This document shows positions 1-9,200 of a stretch of 64,000 nucleotides of DNA, piece by piece (the stretch's first letter is position 1; each line of letters opens with the position of its first letter). Under the pieces are notes generated by a model, which saw only the letters and a program-made list of their open reading frames with translations, was not told the origin of the DNA and ran no database searches. The stretch comes from Echria macrotheca (Eukaryota; Ascomycota; Sordariomycetes; Sordariales; Schizotheciaceae), in the NCBI GenBank assembly GCA_030411725.1, contig MU839829.1, positions 1,302,001 through 1,366,000 of the forward strand, given 5' to 3'. A program made the position numbers and the translations under genes.

Positions 1-1533
1 TTGCTCAAGGGCGGCCAACTCAAGGATGACGCCGACATGGGGAAGCTGGGTTTGAAGCCCGGACAGGTTATCATGATGATGGGTACCCCAGGAGAGGGCG
101 GTGGTGCCATCGAGCGTCCTATGAAGAAGGTCAAATTCGTTGAGGATATGACTGCCTCCGAAGCTGCGCAGCTGGCAGGCGCCACTCCGGCCGGTCTCGT
201 CAACTTGGGCAATACTTGCTATCTCAACTCTAGCTTGCAGGCTCTGCGTTCTATCCCCGAGCTCAGTGAGGCTCTAAAGTCATATAAACCTCAACTCAGC
301 GCACCAAGCCATGCGACCCCCGACACTGCCCTTACCGATCGGCTTGGCGACTTGTTCAAGGAAATGTCCGAGACCCAAGACGGCATATCCCCGATATCCT
401 TTCTCACCACATTCCGTATCCGCTATCCCCAGTTTGCGGAAAGGTCCAAGAAAGGACCCGGCTTCGCCCAGCAGGACGCCGAGGAGGCTTGGTCGCAAAT
501 CATATCCGAGGTTCGGCAACGGCTACGCGTTCCAAGCGGCGAGGGATCGTCTGGCGAGACTGTCTCTTGGATCGACAAGTACATGGGTGGCGAGTTTGTC
601 AGCACATTGGAGTGCGATGACCCGGCCGCGGCCGAGGCCGGCGAGAAGCCGGTGACGTCCAAGGAGACGTTCCTGAAGCTCAGCTGCCACATCGATAGCA
701 GCACTAACCACCTTGTTGAGGGCATTTTGAAGGGCCTGACAGAAAAAATCGAGAAGCGATCCGATGCACTTGGACGTGAAGCGGTTTATACCAAGCGGTC
801 CAAGATCTCGCGGCTCCCCAAGTACCTCACGGTTCATTTCGTACGCTTTTTCTGGAAGCGTGAAGTGCAGAAGAAGGCCAAGATCATGCGCAAAGTTACC
901 TTCCCCCACGAACTTGACGCGACCGAGTACTGCACCGACGAGCTCCGCAAGATCCTAGTGCCTGTTCGCGACAAGGTGCGCGAAGTCCGCAAAGATGAGG
1001 AGGACATTGACCGTGCCCGCAAGCGCCGCAAGAAGAACCCAGCCCTTGATGGGGAGCCGTCTGGCCCCTCTTCGGACAAGAAGGATCAAAAGAAGGAGAA
1101 GAAGCCGGCCGACGGCGATGTCGAGATGGGCGACGGAGAAACGTACAAGACCGACGCTGAGTTCGAAGCCGAGAAGGATGCCGAACTGATGAAGGCCAAG
1201 AAGGAGCTGTACTCGCTTGTCAACGAAGACTTGCGCAAGCAAGACGCAAATCAATCGGGCCTGTACGAGCTGCGCGGTGTTGTGACACACCAGGGCGCCA
1301 GTGCTGATAGCGGCCACTACACCTGCTACATCAAAAAGACGGGCACGAAAGACCCCCAGACGGGAAAGATTGGCGAGGAGGATGGCAACTGGTGGTGGTT
1401 CAATGATGACAAGGTCTCGGAGGTGACGTCCGACAAGATTGATGCACTGGCCGGTGGCGGAGAGTCCCATTCGGCCTTGATCCTCCTCTACCGTGCGATC
1501 CCACTTCCTACGGCTGAGGGCATCATGGAGTGA
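1..1533 (+). CDS. UBP6: Ubiquitin C-terminal hydrolase Ubp6/USP14, 5' truncated
   Basis: Proteasome-associated deubiquitinase that trims ubiquitin from substrates at the 26S proteasome. The frame is open from base 1, so the true start and the first part of the ubiquitin-like domain lie outside the window; the Ubl end is still visible (LKDDADMGKLGLKPGQ, about residues 7-22), followed by a short linker. The USP catalytic core then runs to the end: the Cys box GLVNLGNTCYLNSS puts the catalytic Cys at residue 73 of the visible part, the His box SADSGHYTCY puts His at 439, and WWWFNDDKVSEV supplies the third catalytic residue near 468-469. A charged Lys/Glu-rich insert lies at about 335-395. The 510 visible residues are close to the full family length (about 500-550). 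No intron is needed in this part. The family assignment is very secure; the subfamily rests on the Ubl fragment directly before the Cys box. Confidence 0.95.
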   Translation: MLKGGQLKDDADMGKLGLKPGQVIMMMGTPGEGGGAIERPMKKVKFVEDMTASEAAQLAGATPAGLVNLGNTCYLNSSLQALRSIPELSEALKSYKPQLSAPSHATPDTALTDRLGDLFKEMSETQDGISPISFLTTFRIRYPQFAERSKKGPGFAQQDAEEAWSQIISEVRQRLRVPSGEGSSGETVSWIDKYMGGEFVSTLECDDPAAAEAGEKPVTSKETFLKLSCHIDSSTNHLVEGILKGLTEKIEKRSDALGREAVYTKRSKISRLPKYLTVHFVRFFWKREVQKKAKIMRKVTFPHELDATEYCTDELRKILVPVRDKVREVRKDEEDIDRARKRRKKNPALDGEPSGPSSDKKDQKKEKKPADGDVEMGDGETYKTDAEFEAEKDAELMKAKKELYSLVNEDLRKQDANQSGLYELRGVVTHQGASADSGHYTCYIKKTGTKDPQTGKIGEEDGNWWWFNDDKVSEVTSDKIDALAGGGESHSALILLYRAIPLPTAEGIME

Positions 1534-2120
1534 TGGAATCTTGATCTTCGGTCGAGCAATAGATTTGTGGCAAACCCGACGCCATGGAGGGCTACGTGTC
1601 TAGAAATGAGGCGTTCGGGTTGAAAGGGTCGCACCCGATGATAGCATTCGCATTCCCGAGCATTGCGGAACGGAGCAGTCGGAGTCTGGGGTTTGTCACA
1701 GTTTCATCGGGGAAGAAAGTGCGGTATTATTTGGAGCTTGTTACCGGGGTTTGAGAAAATAAACGTCCATCATGACTAGGCTGGGATGTGGGATTACAGC
1801 TTAAAGAGCGGGTTAGAGAGCATGTGCATTGTTACTCGTCCCGGTAGAATAGGTATTTCACCAACTGGTTAACTGGTTGATAATGCTTTGATGCATCGGG
1901 TATCTCAAGTCTAATGGAACTCTCCCTTGCCAACCGTTTCCAACAAATTTAGACCGCGAATATATAACACCCGTAAGGCTTTCTGCAGACAATGACCCTG
2001 AAGGGGTTGGCTGGCTGTGCACTCTTCCGACTTGAATCGTCGGGGTCGGGGTCAAACATCAACGCGTCCATGAGGTTTACAGTAGGCTCACTGAACTGAG
2101 TGAGTATCAGGACACCCTCA
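1534..2120. other. Intergenic interval between UBP6 and the next gene
   Basis: 587 bases holding the 3' ends of two convergent genes. Frames are short and interrupted on both strands, and I see no RNA gene or repeat. Confidence 0.6.
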
Positions 2121-2513
2121 TCACCTCGAGGTCAACCCGCTCTCTCTAGCCTTCACGCGGGCATGCAGGTCCGACAGTTTGCTCTCGATCTCGCCCCTCT
2201 GCTTCAGGAGATATGCGCGCCTCTGCTCTAGCAAGAAAATCTTGTCGTCGGCGTCGGCTTCTTTTGCTTTCTGTGTTTCCTGTGTGGCAATCGAGTTAGA
2301 GACAGAGATTTGATCGTATTTTTCGGGGGGTTACGTACAGCTTTTGCTTCGCTTTGCATCTTTAGGCTGGCACCCCATACTGCGCCCGAGATGATTACTG
2401 TTGCGAAGAGGCCTGTTAGGGTGTATTTCTTCCATTTTGGCCAGGTGGAGAATGTTGTTCTCGTGGCGGCTGCTGCGGTGGTTGGAGTTGGTGGTTTCGT
2501 AGGTTGTTGTTGG

Positions 2514-2547
<34 letters not shown>

Positions 2548-2605
2548 TTGAGAACCGCTTCGCGGGGGCGGGGGCTGGTGGTGGTGATGGTGGTTGTGCC
2601 GGCAT
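2121..2605 (-). CDS. Small single-pass membrane protein with C-terminal coiled coil
   Basis: Two exons, 2605-2339 and 2279-2121, joined across a 59-nt intron (donor GTACGT, acceptor CACAG); both exons are in phase 0 and give 141 residues. The N-terminal third is Pro/Ala rich and includes a nine-Ala run encoded by a (CTG)n tract on the opposite strand. One hydrophobic segment follows (TLTGLFATVIISGAVWGASL, about residues 62-81), then a charged, heptad-like tail (KIFLLEQRRAYLLKQRGEIE and beyond, about 100-135). This layout of one membrane anchor plus a short coiled coil is common in small mitochondrial inner-membrane assembly factors, but I do not recognise the family and assign no function. 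Splicing is well supported because the ORF ends just after the donor while the spliced frame continues to a clean stop. The start is the first Met of the open frame; the 49-base distance to the upstream ORF on the same strand is odd. Confidence 0.7.
2515..2544 (+). repeat. (CTG)10 trinucleotide repeat inside a coding exon
   Basis: Ten perfect CTG units on the plus strand. On the coding minus strand they give most of a nine-residue polyalanine run in the small membrane protein. Its length is likely to vary between strains. Confidence 0.95.
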
Positions 2606-2654
2606 GGTTTACTTCGGGGGGTGAGGGAGGGTATCTTGGTTGGGGGTCTCGCGT

Positions 2655-3179
2655 TCAGTCCCAGTATCGCCTCCAGAGCGCCTCGAGCTGCTCCTCTTGC
2701 TCCGGACTTTTCTTTGCCCCTTTCCTCCTGCTCCTGCTCGACCGGGTCTTGGTCGTATCCCGTCCGCGATGTCCGGGGACTAGGGCTGACGAGTCGGAGT
2801 CGCTCCAGCTGTCGGTGCTGCGGGCGCTGCACGTCGATGGGGCGGGGGATGCCGAGCGGCTTGAATTCGGCGTGTTGTAGTCTCGGTCGATTCGTCGGAG
2901 TAGTAGTGGGGTTGAGGAAGGGAATGTGAAGTCGAGGGCGGTCGTTGTCGTCGATGTGTAGTCGTCGTGTCGTTGCGACGTCAGAATTTCGCGACAGGGG
3001 CTCGGGTACGGCGCCAGCTCGAAATCTTCGCTGCTGCTGTTCCCGGCAGGCAAGGGGACTTCTGTGGCTTGGAGCCCCGCCGCAGGTCCCGACACGGAGG
3101 AAGAGGGGCACGTTTCGGGAGCCAGGGGTAGACCTAGGGCCCTTAGTAATCGCACTGCTCCTCCGAGTGGGAGGGCCAT
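2655..3179 (-). CDS. Hypothetical Ser-rich protein, 174 aa
   Basis: A single uninterrupted frame starting at MALPLGGAVRLLRALG and ending EQLEALWRRYWD. The first 20 residues are hydrophobic and Arg-containing; the middle is Ser/Thr/Pro rich with acidic patches; about residues 140-160 form a basic stretch (TRSSRSRRKGAKK) before an acidic and aromatic end. No domain is recognised. In favour of coding: length, a plausible start and protein-like composition. Against: its stop lies only 49 bases before the next start on the same strand, which is tight for two independent fungal genes. It could instead be the long leader of the downstream gene. Treat as tentative. Confidence 0.4.
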   Translation of the reverse strand: MALPLGGAVRLLRALGLPLAPETCPSSSVSGPAAGLQATEVPLPAGNSSSEDFELAPYPSPCREILTSQRHDDYTSTTTTALDFTFPSSTPLLLRRIDRDYNTPNSSRSASPAPSTCSARSTDSWSDSDSSALVPGHRGRDTTKTRSSRSRRKGAKKSPEQEEQLEALWRRYWD

Positions 3180-3712
3180 TGTTTTTTTTTGGTCTTCCCG
3201 GGTCTGAAAAAGGGATTTGGAGAGTTGTAAATGATAGTATGGAATAAAGATATATAAGACAAGTGATTTTCTTCTAGGAATTGGCTTGGCGTGTTCGAGT
3301 TTCGATCGCGGTTCGTTGATCACAGCCCGAAACCTCCCTTGTTCGGCCGACTGCGGGGAAGAACCAGCTCTGCGGGTCCGGGTCCGGGTTGCAAGGAAAA
3401 TCGACCGATCGAGAGAAAGTGGTGACGATTTTGAAGCGCGTCTTCCGGAGTTTGATTGTCGATAAGAGTGGGAACAGGAAGAGAGTAGAAAGATTTATCT
3501 TGGGTCGTCCCCTAACATATAGACTTTTTCAGTCTGTCGCAAAGCAGCGGTCGAAATCGTTTCACGTTCGAGGTGAGCGCTACCAAACGCAGGGGTGCTG
3601 TGGTGGCTTCTGCGCCAGCAGCGTCTCATACCCCCGGCATCCCGACCAAGCATTTGGATTTGGGCCTAACTCAACCACAGCGCACGCACACGGAGCTTCG
3701 AACGTTCGTCCG
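3180..3712. other. Divergent intergenic region upstream of SHB17
   Basis: About 530 bases between a minus-strand frame and the plus-strand SHB17 start. It should hold promoters for both directions. No convincing frame or repeat is seen. Confidence 0.5.
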
Positions 3713-4598
3713 ATGTCGACCCCACGCGTCTTCATCGTGCGCCATGGCGAGACCGAGTGGTCTCTCAACGGCCGCCATACCGGCTCGACCGACATTCCCC
3801 TCACGGCCAACGGCGAGAAGCGCGTGAGAGCCACGGGTCGTGCTCTGGTGGGCAATGATCGATTGATCGTGCCCAAGAAGCTGGCTCACATGTATGTCTG
3901 GTGTCTTGCGCACTGTGACTAAAACGACTCATGCTGCAGCAGATATGTCTCCCCGCGCAAGCGAGCGCAGCGGACATTTGAGCTGCTGAATCTTGGGCTA
4001 AATCAGAAGCTACCGTGGGACCGCCACGGCGAGCACGACGGGGACGGGCTAGCATGTGAAGCTTCGGTGGAGGTGACGGAGGATATCCGGGAATGGGACT
4101 ACGGTGACTACGAGGGGATCACGTCGCCGCAGATCCGCGAGATGCGCAAGCAGCAGGGGCTCGACCCGGCCTGGGACATCTGGAGAGATGGCTGCCCTGG
4201 TGGAGAGTGCGTATCGGCTTTGGCCGCCGAATTCCCCGCTAACAAGTCGATACAGGAGCCCACAAGATGTGACGGAGCGACTTGACCGCCTCATCAAGGA
4301 TATTCGCGAAAAGTACCAGGCCCCCGCCATGGATGCGAAAGGAGACGCCAAGGGTGATATTCTCGTGGTTGCTCACGGTCATATCCTCCGGGCTTTTGCC
4401 CAACGTTGGGCTGGTAAATCTCTCCAGGAAGGGCCCACCTTTCTCCTCGAGGCGGGTGGTGTAGGCACGCTGAGGTATGCTCGTCGATCCAGCTCCATGT
4501 GATGTTTCTAATCATACAATAGTTATGAACACCACAATATCAACGAACCCGCCATACTTCTTGGCGGCGCCTTTATTGTGGAACTCGACGGTACGTAA
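3713..4598 (+). CDS. SHB17: Shb17-like sedoheptulose-1,7-bisphosphatase, histidine phosphatase family
   Basis: Four exons, 3713-3891, 3943-4206, 4256-4474 and 4523-4598, give 245 residues; introns are 51, 49 and 48 nt with donors GTATGT, GTGCGT and GTATGC. The N terminus VFIVRHGETEW holds the RHG phospho-acceptor motif. Exon 2 adds HIYVSPRKRAQRT and IREWDYGDYEG, typical of the Shb17 branch rather than glycolytic phosphoglycerate mutase, plus the IWRDGCPGGE segment. Exon 3 carries the second catalytic His in LVVAHGHILRAFAQRW and the LLEAGGVGTLSYEHHN signature, which crosses the last splice site. The yeast enzyme hydrolyses sedoheptulose-1,7-bisphosphate in riboneogenesis; that role is inferred from family. 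The stop used is TAA straight after a potential GTACGT donor; a further intron there would be only about 36 nt, so I end the gene at that stop. Confidence 0.88.
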
Positions 4599-5886
4599 CA
4601 CCCAATTGCCAACGACTCTTCGCAGAGGGATACTAAATTCTGAAGACAATAAATTGTGAAGATTTGCCGAATTGATGAGTTCACGGGGGTAGCGTTTCTT
4701 GTTGATAGATGGCTTACCTTTCTTATTTGCGAATGCGCTCCCAGCATGCAACATGTCTCCATTGCTAGACAAATAAACTAAATACCTAGTCAGACAGAAC
4801 CTAGTTGTTGACCCCGGGGTATAGCGCCAGGCCATAGGTTCTCGAAGCGATTAAACATGATGCCTTGGGACTGTTGAGGAGCGACAACCAAGTTGTCTGG
4901 CCTTCAAGTTGCCAGTTCCTGTCGACTAAATCAAGTGTCAGAGTCTTGTCCACCATTAAAATAAGCTATCGACGGAGAAGAGAAACACAGCACGCAAGAA
5001 TAGTACTCGAGAAATGAAACGGGAGGTGCACCGCCCACCAAACTCAAAAATCAAAGAACTTACGGGATTGAGTGTGAGATGCAAAACTACAACAGGGGTC
5101 AATGTTTACCGAAGTAGACAGGGGATCATCCCGACTACGGAGTAACCGATAGCCTTCACCGCCACGACCGATGTGAAAATTCCCAACAAAAGAAATGAAC
5201 AAAGATGAGGAAACGTCCAAGACAAGCATAATCGGAAAAGGGGATGGTTGGAATATCAGGCCCATAGAATATTTTCGCATCATGCCGACCGACATCAAAG
5301 CCAGATGTACAGATTTCTATTGTCATTATTAGGGGCGACAAACCCCATTGTCACCGTATAATGGAATATCATTGCGAAGTCTAACCCAGGGGGTAGTAAA
5401 TACGGCTGCCAAGTCAATGCTCAAGGGGGCATCAACAGTGAGTTGTCACCTCCGGATAGCACCGAAGGCTCGACAACTGGAGACCCCCAGTTGGGATACA
5501 AAACGAACAGGGCAACAATCCACCACAGCCCATCGAAGACACGACCCCCAAGAAAAGCCAGCAACTACCAGAAACAACACTATATCTCTTTTTCCCATCC
5601 GTTGCTGCCTACCGGCCCCACATTATTCCCAAATGTCACATGCCCAGCACAGGGCATATATATATCACTCTAATGCAGACCACCACTGCCCACGGGCACC
5701 CGACACACCGACACGCGAAACGAAAAGTAAAAATACTCTTCCCATGGCATAGCGGTATTAACACCTGCTCGCAGAAGCCCCGCGGCTCGACCCCGATCGA
5801 CCTTCCGACCGACCCCGAGTTCGAATCACAGCAACGCCAACAACGACCAGACTAACACTTCAGAACAGGTCGTAGGACTCGCCACA
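4599..5886. other. Gene-poor interval downstream of SHB17
   Basis: About 1.3 kb with only short overlapping frames in all six phases and no recognisable protein. Confidence 0.5.
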
Positions 5887-6234
5887 CTTGCAGTGCCGGT
5901 TAACTTGCTCTCGTGACTTAAAGTGCCCCTACGTATACGTAAACCCCATCTAACCTTCTCAACCGCGAGTGACCAGCCCCCAACACCTGTAGACTTGACA
6001 TACTTGCAGTGCCGGTTAACTTACTCTCGTGACTTAAAGTGCCCCCACGTATACGTAGACCCCATCTAACCTTCTCAACCGCAAGTGACCAGCCCCCGAT
6101 ACCTGTAGACTTAATATGCTTACAGTGCCGGTTAACTTGCTCTCGTAACTTAAAGTGCCCCCACGTATACGTAGACCCTATCTAACCTTCTCAACCGCGA
6201 GTGACCAGCCCCCGACACCTGTAGACTTGACATG
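5887..6234 (+). repeat. 116-bp minisatellite, three tandem copies
   Basis: Three direct units start at 5887, 6003 and 6119, each exactly 116 bp, with a few bases of a fourth at 6235. Each contains CAGTGCCGGTTAACTT near its start and the perfect palindrome ACGTATACGT in the middle. The differences I can see between units are transitions (G/A or C/T) with no indels. No protein is encoded. Confidence 0.95.
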
Positions 6235-6235
6235 C

Positions 6236-9200
6236 TTGCAAGTACTCCCAGAACGTGCGCTTGATGTCTTGAATGAAGATGTCTGTATGCCTTGCATCGT
6301 GCCAGTATTTATCGTAAACCTACTGCATCGCTACCTTAACAGTGAAACTGTGAAACAGCTGTCAGGACGACAAACAACTCACATGAAGAGGAACAGGAAC
6401 TGAAAACCCCCCTATCAGCACATACTCACGTCGACGGAAACGATAACAGAATGAACGACGATCGATCGATCCCGATTCTTACGAAGTAAAAATCCCACCG
6501 ACACCGAGGGGTTTTTCGTAGCCACCTACCTCCTCATCGACGGAGTTAGGTGGTGAGCTTTTTGCTCTTTTTGGTCAGGTCCTCGGCACTCTCTACCTAC
6601 CTACCTACCTACCTACCTAGGTACGTAGGTAAGAAATCTGTCATCATCTCTTTTTCCGAGAGCAAAAGATTGCCTACATGCCCCTTCTTTTCGGTGTCCC
6701 TCTTGACTCGCGCACACAAGCTACTTACCCACCTATTCAAATATCCCCTAAAGATCCATCACCCATCACCCACCACCCCATCAGAGTCGTCACGGTATCT
6801 TTCTATTGCGTACATAAAACTTCTCCACAGAAAGAGTTCAAAGAAGTAGTTACCTCACCGACCGATACCGACACCAGATCGAAAGTGAGATGATCCTTTT
6901 TTTTTGTCGATCACAAGAAGCCACATGCCATATGCCACATGCACACTCCAACTATCACGGACGGTCGTGCAAACGCGGGAATTCCACCGTGAGTTTACCT
7001 TACCTTACCTTGGTCAAGAGTTTCTGAAAAAAAAATTGGTCATCTCAATGACTGGGGCTTCGGCACAAAATAAACTATCGCGCAGACAGACAAACGCAGG
7101 CATGTCAAGCAAAGTGACAGGTGGTTCTCTGAGAGTCCCCAGGAGAAAAGAATGCACATACATATAAGAAGAAAGAATCTAGGTAGGTAGGTACAAAAGA
7201 AAATGGTGTACACCTACGCTATCGCTTGAACCGACCAGGTTAATGCTTACTACACCCAGGTAGCGTCGAGACATCAACGAGACATACATATCTCACGTTA
7301 CAAGCACACAAGACTAGGTAATCGTTATCAATGTCGTACACGATATGAGCCCTAAAGACCTTTCGGGTGCCACAAGGGTTTGCTTCCTTGTACACCCACC
7401 CCCTGCTCAATGCTCACCTCATCTTCCCTTTACAGAGCTAGAACCCTTGTTAGTGTCTTTACTGATAGGAACAGTCAGCAAGACCGTAGACTTTGCCACT
7501 CGAAATCAAACCTCAAGGAGCAGTTCTTTTATCAAACTATGTGAGCATCCTCGGGTTTTGATTTCATTCGCTGTTATTCTGTGGAAAATTACGAAATCAG
7601 TGAACTTGTGGCTTCCAAAGATGGAAAGAAAGCTTGGCCGAGGACAGAAATGCATTGTCGTCGTGTCGAAAAGAAGTCTCAAGTGGTAAGAGCGCAGTGG
7701 CAGATTATGTCGTACGGCCCAGCAGTCGACTGTGGTTCTTGAAAAAAAAATCAGGGGCTTTGTTTTGCTTGGCGCCATGGCAACGCTGCTTTGCCCAAAT
7801 TTGGGCTATGGGAACCTTGGACGAAATCGACATGAACGTTTCCAGTCTCATTCGGAAACGGACTATGTAAACTTCTTGAAAACGCTTTCTGACCTCGAGG
7901 CGTGGATCCGATGTCCGTTTGCATTTGTTTTCTGATCTAGAGCGTCGAGATCGGCCTGATGGTTTGACTCCGGGGGTAGACGACCTGCTTGTGTCGCATC
8001 AGCAGCATCAGATCTCGGGATGGCAGCATGAAGGCGGTATGAGATGCATCGCCATTGGCAAGGTTGGGTGATCTTCTCTGCTCCCAGTGGCCAGCATGAC
8101 AGCTTCGACCCTCGGGCAGAGATTCCTGAACGGATTCCCTCTTTTGTTTCGGGCTGCTTGCAGACGGCTATCCGATGGCTCTCGACGGCACCGATGTGCC
8201 GCTCTCGCTGCATCGTAAGGCGGGTTATCCCGGCATATGGAGCCAGCACACTGCCAACGTGATTGGGCACCTATGTGCCCTGTTGCGCTCGTCACTGCGG
8301 GCCATCTCGTGAGCCTACCCGCTCTTTGGCCGAACAGAACAGGCGGCGGCATGCTGCAGGCTGTCGGCGATGTTGAGGGTAATAGATTGCCTTGCTTCTC
8401 CGGCACGGCACACTCTATGTGATGCTCGCCAAGGGATGCACGCGGCTGGAATCGGCGAGTCGACTCCCCTCTGCGGCGAAGGCCTGGACTCTGCGTTAGT
8501 CTATCTGTTCTCGGGGCATATTGGATGCCGTACGGGGTCATGATGCAGTATGTAGTGTCTAGAATCAAGCTTACATGGTGCTTGGGTCCCCGGCGGTGGC
8601 CGCTTGGTTGGCCTTGTGGTGGAAATGGCTGCCCAACGGCCTGGAGTCATATTTCCTGAGACAATCGCCGTGGCCCTACTTCCCCCAAGAGGGGCTTCAA
8701 GAATCGAGATGCGGGGACTGACGCGGTATCGAGATAGCTCATTGGGGTGTTTGTGCTGCACACCTTCACGGGGTCAAGAAGGGGGGAAGGGGACGGGTCA
8801 GCACATTCCTGGTGCTGCAATGCGCTTTCCACCTAGCCAGTCGTCCGAGTCACCAAAAACCGGCCATCGATGCGTCGTTGTCCATTCCATTGTGGTGCTT
8901 CAGGCACATCTCGTTGTCCACAGTCTGATGGCGAGCCGGACTGGGCGGCAGTATCCTTGGAATCTCTCAAGTCCCTTATCCGCCCAAACCACAAGTTTTG
9001 GGCCCCATAATCGCAAGTCGATGGCTGTGATGAGCAATGCTGCAGGAAGAAAGTGCTTCACGGAGGGGAAAATAATTGGGCCCTGAATGTGTTTTTGCTG
9101 CTCGGTAGGTACGTACCGTCATCGTGCCTTCCCCAATCGCGGATCAGCCAGCGATGTGGTTGGCAGCCGTTGAGGGGGCGTGACCCGAGTTACATGTAGC

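Noticed and set aside
955..1470. 171-aa minus-strand frame inside UBP6
   Set aside because: It is antisense to a clearly conserved USP domain and reads as the Leu/Val-rich shadow expected from GC-rich coding DNA.
5800..5850. tRNA-like GAGTTCGAATC box
   Set aside because: The flanking bases do not pair as a T arm and no A box or acceptor stem fits; other GTTCGA occurrences fail the same test.
8008..8568. 186-aa minus-strand frame
   Set aside because: Arg/Ser/Pro/Cys-rich sequence with no domain, overlapped by other frames of equal quality on both strands.
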